DNA of 64,000 nt from Dysidea avara. Lineage: Eukaryota; Porifera; Demospongiae; Dictyoceratida; Dysideidae. The stretch is from assembly GCF_963678975.1 (NCBI RefSeq), contig NC_089281.1, forward strand, positions 7,775,277 through 7,839,276, in the 5' to 3' direction. How positions within the stretch are numbered: the stretch's first letter is position 1; each line of letters starts with the position of its first letter. The notes below the pieces were generated by a model, which saw only the letters and a program-made list of their open reading frames with translations, searched no databases and was not told the DNA's origin. Made by a program: the position numbers and the translations under genes. This document shows positions 1 through 11,748 of this stretch, in pieces.

Positions 1-394
1 AGAGTTCAGCTGCAAACAAATCTCCCAGTAGAAAGTTGTGCTATGAACAGATCACCCTGTAGAGAGTTCAGTTAGAAACAAGTCATCCTGTAGAGAGATC
101 AGCTAGAAGAAGTCACCTCGTAGAGAATTCAGCTACAAAGAAACCACCATGTAAGAATTCAGCTGCAAACAAATCACCTGTAAAGAGTTCAGCTAGAAAG
201 AAGTCACCCTGTAGAGAGATCAGCTAGAAACAAGTCACCCTGTAGAGAGTTCAGCTAGAAGAATTACATTGTAGAGAGTTCAGCTACAAAGAAACTACCA
301 TGTAGAGAGTTCAGCTGCAAATAAATCGCCCTGTAGAGAATTCAGCTACCAACAAATCACCCTGTAGAAAGATCAGCTAGAAGAAGTTACTTTG
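1..394. repeat. Degenerate minisatellite, unit about 30-35 bp
   Basis: Repeated copies of a unit like GAGAGTTCAGCTACAAACAA followed by a TCACCCTGTA segment, with variants AGATCAGCTAGAAG and TTCAGCTGCAAA. About a dozen imperfect copies run from the window edge to about 394. The same repeat resumes at about 1362-1452, so the tract was split by an insertion. Confidence 0.9.
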
Positions 395-1361
395 TTTAAT
401 TTAATTTAATTATTGCTTTACAGAATTAGTCTCGTGCCCAGACCGCTTTTTTTCTTTTTGTGTGGGGGCGGAGAAAAAAGGTTTCTCCGCCCCCACACAA
501 TAAGAAAAAAGCGGTCTGGGCACAAGACTATTACAGAATTGGAATTACATACAGTAGAGGCTATAGTGATTACAGAGACATACAATTCTGAAGGACTACC
601 AGTGTCCTGCACTGGTAGCCTAGAGCACTAATTACTTAACTACAAAAACTATACATGCATACATTTATAATAATTACAAATAATTATAGTTGGTTGGTGC
701 AGGAGTCTTGGAGCAGCGGGTACAAGGACACAGGTAATGAAAAGTACAGGGGGTATTATCAAAGTTAGCTAAAAAATGATTCCATAAAAATGCTTTCAAC
801 TTTGGTTTGATTACATCTAGTGATTGAGATAGGTCAATTATTGGTAAAGAGTTCCATAATCTTGGTAAACGATAAAAATATGAGTTCATGATAGGGTTGA
901 TATGAGCTGTCTTGGGGTATAACTTTGTGCCAGCAGATCTTGTTGAACCTGTAGTAAAGTTGGTGTAGTTCAAGATGTCAAATTTGTCTGATGGATTTTT
1001 GATGGATTTGATGAAGAATAATATGTCGGCAATTTCGTAAATGTACATTAGTGGCAACATACCAGTTTGTATTAGCCTTGTTTTATAGTCTGATTGATAG
1101 TTTGATAATATGAATTTAGTGGCTCTTCGTTGGACTTTCTCAAGTGATTCAATGTCTTTTAACAGGTATGGCCTCCACAGTGGGGAACAATACAGTAGTT
1201 TTGATCTAACTAGAGTGATATACAAAGATTTTCTGGCCTGGGGACAATTGGAGTCCTTGAAGACCCTACGCAATAAGCCAAGAGATTTATAGGCATTAGA
1301 AGAAATCATTTCATAGTGTGCTTGCCATGTTAGCGAATTAGTAAAAATAATCCCAAGGTCT
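395..1361 (-). mobile_element. 5'-truncated non-LTR retrotransposon (LINE) stump
   Basis: The minus frame 1309-674 (211 codons) has the C-terminal reverse-transcriptase thumb signature of non-LTR elements: LLYCSPLWRPY, then LEKVQRRATKFI, and later RLPRLWNSLP near the end. Only the last part of the RT is present, so the copy is 5'-truncated. The element's 3' side (low coordinates) ends in a TTTAA-type tandem tail at 393-412, as in CR1/Jockey-like LINEs. Minisatellite copies lie on both sides, so the insertion went into that repeat. A 104-bp foldback element is nested in its 3' untranslated part. It is not autonomous. The subfamily is not determined. Confidence 0.85.
427..530. mobile_element. 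104-bp foldback MITE with 9-bp target duplication
   Basis: The terminal inverted repeats begin TAGTCTCGTGCCCAGACCGC and are almost perfect over about 48 bp each; only a few bases separate the arms. The 9-mer TTACAGAAT flanks it at 418-426 and 531-539. A 9-bp duplication fits Mutator-type transposition, but no transposase is encoded. It lies inside the LINE stump and is therefore younger than it. Confidence 0.85.
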
Positions 1362-1452
1362 TAGAGAGTTCAGCTACAAACAAGTCATCCGGTAGAGAGA
1401 TCAGCTGGAAGGATCACCTTGTAGAGAGTTCAGCTACAAAGAAATCACCCTG
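1362..1452. repeat. Minisatellite continuation
   Basis: Same GAGAGTTCAGCTACAAA / TCACCTTGTA unit as at 1-394, resuming immediately after the LINE insertion. Confidence 0.85.
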
Positions 1453-1547
1453 CTTCATCTTTTCTTCTTCCTGTGGTAAAGAAAAAAATGATAGGTTAAA
1501 AAGCCCTATGCCGGCTTTGGGGTATACAAATACAAAAAGAAGTGAAA

Positions 1548-1905
1548 TCTAATCCAAAACAGCCAAGCTGTAAAAAAAGAGTGCAGCCCTCAGAAAGGCT
1601 ATGGTGAAAAAAGATGTGAAATCCAAGGTGGCGGCCAAGAAATGGCTGTGACGGTAGGTTAATGGTAAAAATTTTAATAACAACAATTCAGGTGAATTTT
1701 GTGCCAAGATTTTAATAACGACAATTCATGTGAATTTTGTGCCAAGACCAAGTGGCACCAAATTCACCTGAATTGTTGTTATTAAAATTTTTACCATTAA
1801 CCTACCGTCACAGCCATTTCTTGGCCGCCACCTTGGATTTCAAATCTTTCCATAGCCTCTGAGGGTCGCACTCTTTTTTTACAGCTTGGCTGTTTTGGAT
1901 TAGAT
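1548..1905. repeat. 358-bp inverted repeat (foldback element)
   Basis: ATCTAATCCAAAACA at 1548-1562 is mirrored by its reverse complement at 1891-1905. The arms match for most of about 160 bp, including the GGCGGCCAAGAAATGGC stretch and the AATTCAGGTGAATTTTG stretch, which occurs twice in direct orientation near the centre. No coding potential. A second small inverted repeat (about 17-bp arms around AGTATATACTACG) follows at 1902-1951. Confidence 0.8.
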
Positions 1906-2514
1906 AGTATATACTACGAGTACGATATACGTACCGTAGTATATAATATCTATGATCAAAACAACAAACTCTGGACATAGACTCACATCACTGAGGCCCC
2001 TCTCAAATAATGAACTCTTGTCAGCACTAATCACAAACATATTTAATTGGCAATGTATGCATGGTTCTCTAATATTTACCTCCACAAATATTAGCTTTAA
2101 TTCTTTTATTTAATATTGTAGTTAAATTCTTTTATCACTGTTTTTTTCCCTTGCCACACCCACCCTCTTGTGGGGCATTCTATTGCCCTATCTGTGGCCA
2201 TGCATGTCTGAGGACTCACTAATTATTTTTGTATCTTGACTATGTTATTCATCAATAACAATGGTTTTCTCCCTGAACTCTTGGTGGTGAGTCATGGGTA
2301 AAGGAGGAGTCTTACTAATAATAATATCATAGTAAGAGTTACTACTTTGTGTTGGTCAGAGCAAACTCGGTTGCAAAAAATCAACCCTTTTCGGCTGTAC
2401 GTATATACAGCAACAAGCTATTGTTTTAAGTACAACGACAATTATCAGAAAAAAAATTACTCCTTTGTATCCGGCTTACAAAACTATTCCACATAATCAT
2501 TGTGTATGGTTCAA

Positions 2515-5500
2515 TTATTGCTGTAAGTTTTCTATTTTAGTGCTCATTTCTTCTTGTCGTTGCAATATTAAGTCCGTCTTCTTTTCAAACGTTTGCATAA
2601 TTTCTGACAAAGTAGACTCTAGTTGATTAATCCTCTCCATCATTTCAACATCAGCTTCCTAAGATGATAGATAAAACCAGGAGTACATAATGTAAAGGGA
2701 GTACTCTTGATAAAACACAGAATACAGTATGTATTCATCAAACAGTACGGTAGTAGGGTTCGTCCCTAAAATGACAGGTGGTTAAAAACCATATCATAAA
2801 ACACACAACAAAAGTTACAAGAAAACCATACTAAGACATTAATTTGTCACATCGACACTTTCCTTAGAGAAGAAGCCACAAAGCTGTAAGTGGAGTAGAC
2901 GCACTTATAAACGATTGTATAGATCAACCATGTCCTAGAACATGCTGCCTTGCTCTTAACAATCAGAGCATGCCATGACCCTTAGCTGCAATGCGCTGTG
3001 ATTTACTAGACATGGCAAACCATACCTATATTGCATAACTCACTTGAGACAAAATCAGGGAGATCGGGATACTCTAATAAACAGTCACAGCCATATGTGT
3101 ATAACCAAGGGTTAATAATGGAGAGGAACTCGTAATATAACATATAGCAAAAAAGTTAACAAACTAATACAGTTGTAAATCAAATTAAACTATTAATTTA
3201 AAAATGAAGTAGGGTTTCAACAATAAACCAGTAGTAAAATGAGACATATGAATGATGGTAGCCATTACAACGTAGCTATGTGGGACAATCCTTACTTTAA
3301 GTAACATGACAATGTAGGGATTGTCCCACATAGCTATGCTGTATAGTAGCTACCATTATTCATATATCTCATTCACTACTTTTTATCACTAGAACCCTAC
3401 ATAAATTGTACTATTAGTGTACACCTTTAAAATATTGTCTTCAAAGTCTGCATTCTCCATCTGGGCCTTTTTATATTCCTTTTCTGCTTCATAATACTTT
3501 CCAGTGTCTAGATATTTTATAAAGACATCTGGTGGTTTTCTTGAGATGAAAGGAAAAAACATTTCCAGTCCATCAACAATGCCCTCAACCTGTGCGAGAA
3601 CAAAATATTATACGAGGTATCATAAATCTGCATATGTGGCTTACATTCAAACGGTGCTGCTCAAGTGTTGCATTATCCTGTAAGTCTTGGACTTCACCAA
3701 CAGCTAAAGACACCTATTAAAACATCTGGCAATTGGACTACTGGATTCATGGATTTCTTACCAGCAAGTTGTTGAAAAGAATTCCAACCATGATTACAAA
3801 GACAAAATATAGGAAATAGGATGCAAAAGGAAAGTCTACAAGTCCAGAATTGAACTGTCCTTCATAATCACCTTCACCGGTGAACAAGATGGCAACTGTG
3901 CCCAGAGTACTACCAATATCATGGTAGGGGCCATATGATTCATCCTACAGGAAATTACAGTTCATGTTTCTTCCCAACTGCTTAAGTACGTAACCACACA
4001 TCAAACATATGGTTGGCTGGGTGCCAAAGAGGAGATTGCTCACACGTCATAACCCTATACATAATATAACCAATCATTGTTAAGGCTTGTTTAGCAGTTA
4101 AAAATTGCAATGTGTTGTACTGAGAAGATTTTGTAAGAATTTGGTTTGGTGTCAATGATTAAAAATAAGTTGAACATGAGTTCACCATTTCTTTGAGATA
4201 ACAAGATGTCAATTCTCTGTTCACTAGGTTAGGTAACTCAAAGGCTGCAGCACAAGTTGTTGTCAGAACACTGTAAAGCCAGTACTAATAATGAAAAATG
4301 ACGCATGACCAACCTCCTCTGACTAAGCCACATGATAATAGAACTGCAGGACCCCAGACTTGTGGCACTTATGAGCTCCAAAACAAGTAAACATCTAACA
4401 TGGGAACATGAACATAAATAAAGTCTCACTGGTATAGTGAAAAGCATATAAAATGCCAGGACAAAAGCTACTATCAGTAGGATTGGCACATAGATGATCC
4501 ACAAGAAGTTCTTGATGATGGCAAACAACATGTTTATCGGAGGAGCAGTATGTCTGAATCCTTTAAGAGTCACTAGTAGAGTTAACCAGGACAAACAAGT
4601 ACAGAAGGCACCAACATTCCACTGCCAGTCTTGTGAACACCATTCATCATTTCCGTATCCGATGACAAATAACAAAATGAGAATTGCTAAAATAATCTCA
4701 AAGAGGACCCTAAATCGTCGTTGATGAAAGATACCTAGTTTAGCAATGTACAGTGTATATGCACTGATTACTAGGGACAGCAGTGACAAAAGAATCAACA
4801 AAACACTGGCAGTGATCAGAAAGCCACGGCGGCCATCACTGATTCCATCTAGAAAAAGCAACAGCACACAACACTCTTTAACTATATCCACAAAATACTT
4901 CTATACACTTTTCAATACACATTGAAACTTCAACAAATGTATATATTGCCTCAATACAAGGATTACACCTTATCTTTATCACAGTTGTTTGTCACATATA
5001 CATAGCATGGTAAACAGCAGCCATTCTAACCTGAGTCAATCCCACGGCCTGCAAAGTAAATCACACAACAAAACAATGATAAAAACACAAGTGCAGGCAC
5101 TTACAGATATCCCCCTTTGGATGGGGTAGAACAACTGTAAAGGCAGTAAGAAAGATAGTAATGAGAAGGTAGATTGATCGGAGAACAATCCATTGCCAAA
5201 TGACATAACGCCAGTAATGGTTGATAACTTTCTCCACCAACTTGTGGTTCAATACATCCAACGACTGACTTGCTACCTAATAGAAATAGACTAGTGTGTA
5301 CATCATTCCTGTAGTAGTATTATAACACTAAGTTACAACAGGTTCTGGAGAGTACTCTCCTGATTGCATTAATTGAAAAAGAAATTATACGCACACTGGC
5401 AGTGTCTGTTTTAAGGCCACTGCTATTCATGAAACTATAAAACTTAGACAAATAGGTCCCAAAAACTAGATTGAACTCAGGACTCCTTAAATCAGGCTAC

Positions 5501-8500
5501 AGTTCTACCACTATGGTATGCTGCTACTAGCTACCCACCTCCTTTAGTTTGTACCTTATAAATGTGAACCAATAAGAACCCATATATAAATTAGCTAGCT
5601 ATATACACCTAGCTGGGTAAAAAAGAAACCAAAGCTTAACCCGACCCTAACCCAACCCTAACACTAACTTTAAATTTGCCTGTTAAGTATGATGATGTCT
5701 TTCACTGTCTGTATGAAGATAAGTTTTTGGTGAGTTTGAGGTTGGCTTTGCACCTTCAAACCCTAGCTCACTTCAAACTCACCAAAAACTTGTTTTCATA
5801 CAACTGATTCTAGAGCTATAATGGATGACTGCCATATGAGTAGTAAAAGAAATTATATGTACAGCAGTGCCTCCCATACAAATAGCCACTTCGCTGTTTT
5901 AATAGACTAATCACTCTGGGTCCAGTTTTGTTAAAGAGAGTTTAGTGTTCCAGGTTATAATGCATATGCTTGAGACATCTAGTAGAAGAAGACTATTACA
6001 CTAAACCAAGTTTAGATAAATTAAGACCATATGCTGACAATTGCCCTACCAAAATTTCCATTGATACCTCTAGCCTTATAAATAACATGGATAAATCACA
6101 CACACACGCGTGCACACATACAAACAATGATGTCTAAAAATATTAAGCTAGTAACACTGACCACACATTACCATGATACGAAGCATATGATTTTGAGGCT
6201 TGTGTGTAGCTGGAAACCATCGTACATGCCCATGCTCTCCGTCGTGCTCTTCTCCTATGGGCTGGTACTCTGCAATGCCAAACTGAACATTTCCCTCTAA
6301 TCTCTGATACCCTCTAGGTGAACCTTGTGGTGCAACAGTTCCACGGGGGGATCTTGCAGCAAAGTAGTGGAAAAGAAATCCCAGGGGTCCAGAAAATGTG
6401 TAACGATTGCGATCAAAGTCATCAATCAAATCGTACTTGTAAACTATCTTGTCAGTTTCTCTGACAATCTGTCTATTCAAGACCCATTTAGCAACATCTG
6501 TAAGAGAATATAATAATTCATGAAATTGGTGACATAACTATTTGTCATAGTTTATTGATATGCATGTAAAAATTCCTCAAGAAAATCAAGGTAATGCGTA
6601 ACTTGCAATTTTGACTTGCCTGGCATATGAGTCACTAACAGTCTCATTGGAGTCTCATCCTTGGCAGTGCAGAAATTCAGTGCATGCTCACCTTGCACAG
6701 GATGAGTGAGTATAGCCATGACTGCCTTCCTGTTGAACAACATACACACATCTACCACTTCTATTAGAGAGAGTTGGTATTGGACGTGTATTGTCATTCT
6801 ATCAGTATACTATCTAAATGTTCCAAGGGAATTTTCTACAAACTTTTACATCACATTTCGCAGGCTATCAAATCATATATCAACAACAATGGAACAGTCT
6901 TCATGGTAGTCATCACAAAAATTAAGGCCCTAATGAATGCAAAATTATAAGACACAAAACTTAGCTTTACTTCGACTGAACAATATTGCACCTACGTAGG
7001 TAGAAAATCAAACACTAGTTTTACTACAATAGTTGTATTCATGATAGAATGCTGATAAGTGAAGTAGTTCTGTTATACATGACAGATTTCTACTATCAGG
7101 TTGAAGTGCTCACTTTCTTCCATAAAGAATAGCTCTACACAGGGCACTGTAGCCCTCCTCATCCGTGTCATATACACTGGCACTGTAATCAAGAAGTAGC
7201 TTGACGCAATCGGCTGCATCAACATCAGCTGCCACCATCAACATGGTTGGCTGAAGGACAGCATCAAAAGATTTATTGCCCTCCACATAAAATATTACCT
7301 TGTTCCTTTCATGATCTAATCTAACCGGTGACACTTTTGCTACTTCTAATAAGAAGTCCACACTTGCTGCTTGGCCAAATTCACATGCAAGGTACAACAG
7401 CTCTCGATTTGTTTCCCTAACATGTTTATACAGTACACATAAGAAGTATACGGTTACTTATAGTCAGAAATCCCATGAATTGTTGGCTACAGTGATTATG
7501 CATTACACATATAAGTATATATCTCCCTAGGTCCCAAATCACACTTTTTAAAGAAAGAGAAATGGTTCTCTTTTATTGTCTGTAGTTCTACGGGGGTATT
7601 ATAAAAAGTGGCAAGTACTGTGTCAGCACCACCTATCATTTCCAAATTTTAATACCAGTACAGTTTGTGTTTAATAGTCCATGAGTACAGTGAAGCAGTA
7701 CTCATGAGTACAGTGAAGCAGTACTCTGCCAGTGTTAGCGATGCTGCACTGCATCGCTGACACTGGCAGAACCAGAGGCTGAACTAACTCTGTTAAAGGT
7801 TCACGTGTTTTAGTTCCCAGCAGTATCAATGCCTCAGCATTGCCACATTTGCAGGCAGTGGCAATTTCCTGTGACCAGGTCTCTCGGCCGGCCTCCCAAA
7901 CCTCCTCTATAAAACTTAACACACAAAAAGTAAATGACAAAATATGTATACATATCCCATGCTTACTGTAAATGGTCATGTTCAATGGCAAAGTCACACG
8001 GTACTTTTGACCGCCTTTCCACATTGAAGTAATCCAAGTTCAGTTTGTTGTGTTCAGTAAGTAGCTGTTTTAAAAATCAATATATGGACAAGTTGCCTAA
8101 AAATCTTCGACAGTAGTACCACCATTGGGGACAAAAGATGTGGCCTCAATAATAAGTAGTAGGTCATGAAAATTAAAATTCTCCTAGAATTCTTCCCGGT
8201 TCTTATCAATTGAAGAAGTACACCGTAATGTGTCTGGGACTTATTTAAGTGATACGGCCACTATAATGAAGTGGTTATATTAAAGAGGTGGATACTAAGT
8301 AAGTGAGGTTTCACTGTAGTGCAAACATACCCTCGTAATAGAAAATCCATGTCTAGCAGCAATGTGAAAAACAGTTCCATAATTGTTAGTCTCAAACTTG
8401 TACTTTCCCAGAAGAAGCTGTTCACACAAGTCATTGTCAAGTAGCAGAACACCCTAAACAATACATAATGGAGTAATTTAACCACCCAAAACACATGATT

Positions 8501-9808
8501 ATAACCTTGACAACAACTCCATAGTTATATTTGATGTCATATTCAATCACAGGCATTCCATTGTATGGATGTTGAAGAGCAGAAACTCCTGTTGGAGCTG
8601 GTAACTGTGCTAATATGGCAGCAATAGTCTCTGATGGTGATCCTTGGCAGTCTTCATGGTTAGCAAACGCTGTTACAATGGGAGTACGCTGATTCCTATC
8701 ACGAGCATCATGCCTACAAATACTACATACAAAACAATCACATTATAAGCATATTCATTTCTTTAGTGAAAAGACGTTCACACCCATACTCACGTGTTGT
8801 CACAGACACACACATTTCTATAAGAGAAACCAGGCATGTGCCAACAATGAGAACACACCTGGTTTAAATGTTTTTGCAAATATACACAGCTACAACTAAC
8901 CCAGAATCCATTAATGATCGTACTATCTCCACCTTGCCAAGCTTGGCTGCACTATGCAGAGGTGTTTCACCAGAAGGATTTGCAAAACTCTTTAAGAATG
9001 CTGGATCTTCTGCAATCAGCTTCTTAATGACAACATCTGCATTTTTTCTAAGTACCAATTCCACAAATCCTATCTTTTTAAGACGTCCATCAAAACCAGA
9101 AATAGCTTTGGTCAAAGGAGACTGACCATCCACACCAAGTGGTTTATAGTAGTTCGGCTTTTTTCTTAAAATATCAACAAGAACTTTTGGATAATTGATG
9201 GCAGCCGTTAGCACAGTTTCATCCACAGTAGCATCAGAGTCCAATAGCTTCACAGCAATCTCAAGGAAAGGCCTCATGCTAGCATCGTTCATCAAATGCT
9301 CTTTGCATTTTCCAAGTGCCAGTAAGAGTGGCGTTAACCCAGACTGAGTAACATAGTCAGCATCTACAGAACCAATTGTGTGTACTACTTAAGCTACATA
9401 GAAGCCTACATACAGGTATTAATTTATCAGGCCTTATAAGTGAATGCTTTTGGTATGAAAACTGTGTATGCTATACTGTCACCCATTGACATGTTATGTA
9501 TTAGGGAAAGTAAGAAATAACTGGCTGGTTAAGGTAGATGCCTCTTGTTCATTACCGAATTCTATGTTGTCCAGTAATTCATTGATAGCTTCACCATATC
9601 CCTTCACGATACAATAATGGAGAATGTTCATTCCATTCTCATCATACACTTCTTGGGCATAGTCCTCTGGCCACTCATCTCTAAACTCTGCCACCTTCTC
9701 AGTAAACTTCGTCTCGTTTCTTCCCAACTAGAAGTAAAAAGTTACATGTCTAAAAAACTAAAATTAAATTTCTCTTACCGGATCAAACTTCTCAGAAACC
9801 ACAGCCAT
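2515..9808 (-). CDS. TRPA: Ankyrin-repeat TRP channel, TRPA-like
   Basis: Predicted polymodal cation channel of the plasma membrane. Exons (minus order): 9779-9808, 9556-9727, 8901-9363, 8506-8713, 8331-8453, 7967-8064, 7114-7416, 6620-6729, 6172-6497, 5105-5276, 5031-5048, 4430-4848, 3762-3944, 3645-3713, 3425-3589, 2515-2658. All phases agree and give 1000 residues. The N-terminal half has ankyrin repeats (GETPLHSAAKLGKVEIV, YGTVFHIAARHG, YLACEFGQAASVDFLL). Six transmembrane segments follow, with S4-S5 around CLSWLTLLVTLKGF, pore TLGTVAILFTGEGDYEGQF and S6 YFLYFVFVIMVGILFNNLL, then the post-S6 segment VSLAVGEVQDLQDNATL and a C-terminal coiled coil. The TGEGDY filter and post-S6 helix resemble invertebrate TRPA more than TRPV. 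Start is the ATG of MAVVSEKFDP. Intron 8 uses a GC donor and the 5031-5048 exon is 18 nt. A further ankyrin-like frame at 7770-7906 does not fit the reading phase. Confidence 0.85.
3209..3400. repeat. Inverted repeat in TRPA-like intron
   Basis: GTAGGGTTT at 3209-3217 is mirrored by GAACCCTAC at 3392-3400. Inner arms around GGGACAATCC and its complement match strongly. About 85-bp arms with a short centre, MITE-like, lying in the last intron of the channel gene. Confidence 0.75.
5455..5535 (-). other. Possible tRNA-derived SINE head
   Basis: On the minus strand, CATAGTGGTAGAAC resembles a pol III A box (D-arm) and GAGTTCAATCT, about 40 nt further on, resembles the B box (T-arm). The cloverleaf is poorly paired, so a functional tRNA is unlikely; a tRNA-like or SINE remnant inside a TRPA-like intron is the modest reading. 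Confidence 0.3.
5710..5802. repeat. Short inverted repeat in TRPA-like intron
   Basis: TGTATGAAGATAAGTTTTTG is mirrored with two or three mismatches by CAAAAACTTGTTTTCATACA ending at 5802; GGTGAGTTTGA and its complement continue inward. Forms a hairpin of about 38-bp arms. Confidence 0.7.
7681..7770. repeat. 23-bp tandem duplication next to a 20-bp palindrome
   Basis: A 23-bp unit beginning ATGAGTACAGTGAAG occurs twice in tandem (7681-7703, 7704-7726). TCTGCCAGTGTTAGCGATGC (7725-7744) is mirrored, with one mismatch, at 7751-7770. Both lie at the edge of the orphan ankyrin frame of the TRPA-like gene. Confidence 0.85.
7770..7906 (-). pseudogene. Orphan ankyrin-like exon inside TRPA-like gene
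   Basis: The minus frame reads EVWEAGRETWSQEIATACKC then GNAEALILLGTKTREPL, which looks like an ankyrin helix pair. The upstream exon ends in phase 2 at 7967 and the downstream exon at 7416 begins with the single base that completes it, so splicing these two directly keeps the frame. Including this block after the 7967-8064 exon, using any visible acceptor (for example the ATAG at its start), shifts the frame. It may be a decayed exon or an alternative to exon 7967-8064. Confidence 0.5.
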
Positions 9809-11255
9809 TATAATGAATGACTAAATAGTCAAGTACATATCTGGGTGGACACAGCAACATTAATCACAGACTACTTATTTGCATGTATTTCTTGAAGTGA
9901 GAAACTGTTTACAGTGTCACAACTAATTGTCCAGAAATACAAATATGTGAATGGGATACAGAGAAATTTAATGTTGTACAAAATGCATAGAATGATTGTG
10001 CATGTGTGTGAATGCTATAAGTGGACTTCACAGAGTGAAGAACTAGTAAAATAACCTGCACAATCTGTACCAACGACAATCGATCAACTGGTTAGGGCCT
10101 GAACTGAGTAGTCATTAACACTGTAGTACCAGGTAAAACATGCATAAGTACACAACTATGCATTTTGTACAAAACTGCAAGAAGCATTAAAATCTTTACA
10201 GATGGAATAACCACCATGTAACAGACAGACAGACAGACACACATACACGCCCGCACACATACAGTATACTGTAGTGGCCCAGGCATGACACGCTTAGTTA
10301 GTTTTTCAACCCATACAACAATACAAGGGAAAAAAGCAAATTCTAATTTGGGTAGGTGAATGATAACCTGCCAAAATGAAACTCTCTAATTATCCTAACC
10401 ATCACAAATCTACCAACAATATATTCTTATCAAAAATTAAAGGTTTTATCCAGACAAATGTTCATACTATAGTTACAGTAGATGTGGAGCTCCACATCAT
10501 AGAGGACTTGCACAGTGATATATTTCATTGCAACTGCTAAGCAACCACAGCTGTTGGCCATGTTTGGAGGCAAAGTGGTATTCTCACTATTTGTAATGGT
10601 CTATAGTAAAGCAACACATTTTACTTTGTTGAGTGAATGGCACACAGCTTGTTGGAGACAGCTAAGAGGTTAGAATAAATAAGGAATATATAAAAATATA
10701 TATTATAAGCCACTGATTCACATAGCTATGCAATTCTATCCTTAATTCCCAGTGTCACTATACCCAATGCTTAACGACTAAATGTACCTTTGTTCTGGGC
10801 CATAGTAAGTTGCCCCGAAACACAACCATTTGCTCATCACAAGTGCAAGTCCTCTATTAAAACCAGCTACTAGGAGTCCATTAAAATACTGTATCATCCT
10901 CCAAAACTAGTATGAACTAATTAAACAGCTCATTATAAGTATTATGAGGGTAGCTCATGCAGGTTCACTCCAGGTGTTAATAGAAATTACTTTTAAAAAA
11001 CCAATTTACACTACTTGTTGACAATGATGCAATTATGTGTGAGCAATGCAAAATATAATTTTATAGGAAGCCTGAAAATTACACAAAATAACCAGTCCCT
11101 TCTGCAATAATTTGCACTCTCCATTATGGTAAGCATTTCTAAGACTGCTCAGGGTCATTCATTTCAGCTATAAGCTAAACCTTACATTTCACCATTGTCC
11201 AAACATGGATGATATAACCACAATAAGGTTAATATGAAAACAACTGACATGGATG
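9809..11255. other. Intergenic, no gene recognised
   Basis: Upstream flank of the TRPA-like gene. AT-rich; only short frames. A degenerate (ACAG)/(AC) microsatellite lies near 10220-10260. No repeat structure recognised beyond that. Confidence 0.5.
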
Positions 11256-11748
11256 CAAGGGGGTGTCACTCATGATCAGGCCCTTGCTGTAGGTAGATCT
11301 GCGACCGCGGTCAAACTCTAAGTCAACGGTCAAGGCCACTAAATAGCTCTTACAGTGGGTCAAGGGTCAAGACGACACGGAAGGTTCAAAACCCACAATC
11401 GAAAACTATACGTAGCTATTATCAAGTTTACGGGATTATACTTAACTCACAAGAAGTAAGGATCTCTAAGAAGATGTTTTAAAGCTTCAACAGGTATTTT
11501 GCCGTAATTATAATGATTTTTCTCTCCCAGTTGCTGGTATCACGCACTAAGAAAGTATTATACTAGGTTACAAGCGCAAGTGCGTATAGGAAAATAGAGA
11601 AATAAGTGTAGGTCAAAAGTTCGACAAGAAACGCTCAAGTCACAGGTCAAAGACGATAAACGCTGTAAGTCAAGGGTCAAGGTGAAGTTTTCCCCGGTCA
11701 AGACTTCGCAGATCTACCTACAGCGTGAGCCGACATGACACCCCCTTG
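11256..11748. mobile_element. 493-bp TIR element rich in GGTCAA motifs
   Basis: Ends CAAGGGGGTGTCA and TGACACCCCCTTG; the inverted ends continue through CTGTAGGTAGATCTGCGA (about 50 bp with gaps). The 6-mer TGGATG flanks both ends (11250-11255, 11749-11754). The interior has no open frame but holds many GGTCAA or GGTCAAGG copies (for example GGGTCAAGGGTCAAG). A 23-bp flank sequence GATAACCACAATAAGG also occurs just left of the element at about 11212-11230. Confidence 0.75.

Noticed and set aside
1-394. CRISPR-like array at the window start
   Set aside because: Units are degenerate and contiguous with no unique spacers; the locus is eukaryotic. It is a minisatellite.
4238-4330. Extra exon between S5 and the pore of the TRPA-like channel
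   Set aside because: Joining ...FTIP directly to DESYGPY is in phase and gives a normal-length pore loop; candidate insert exons contain stops.
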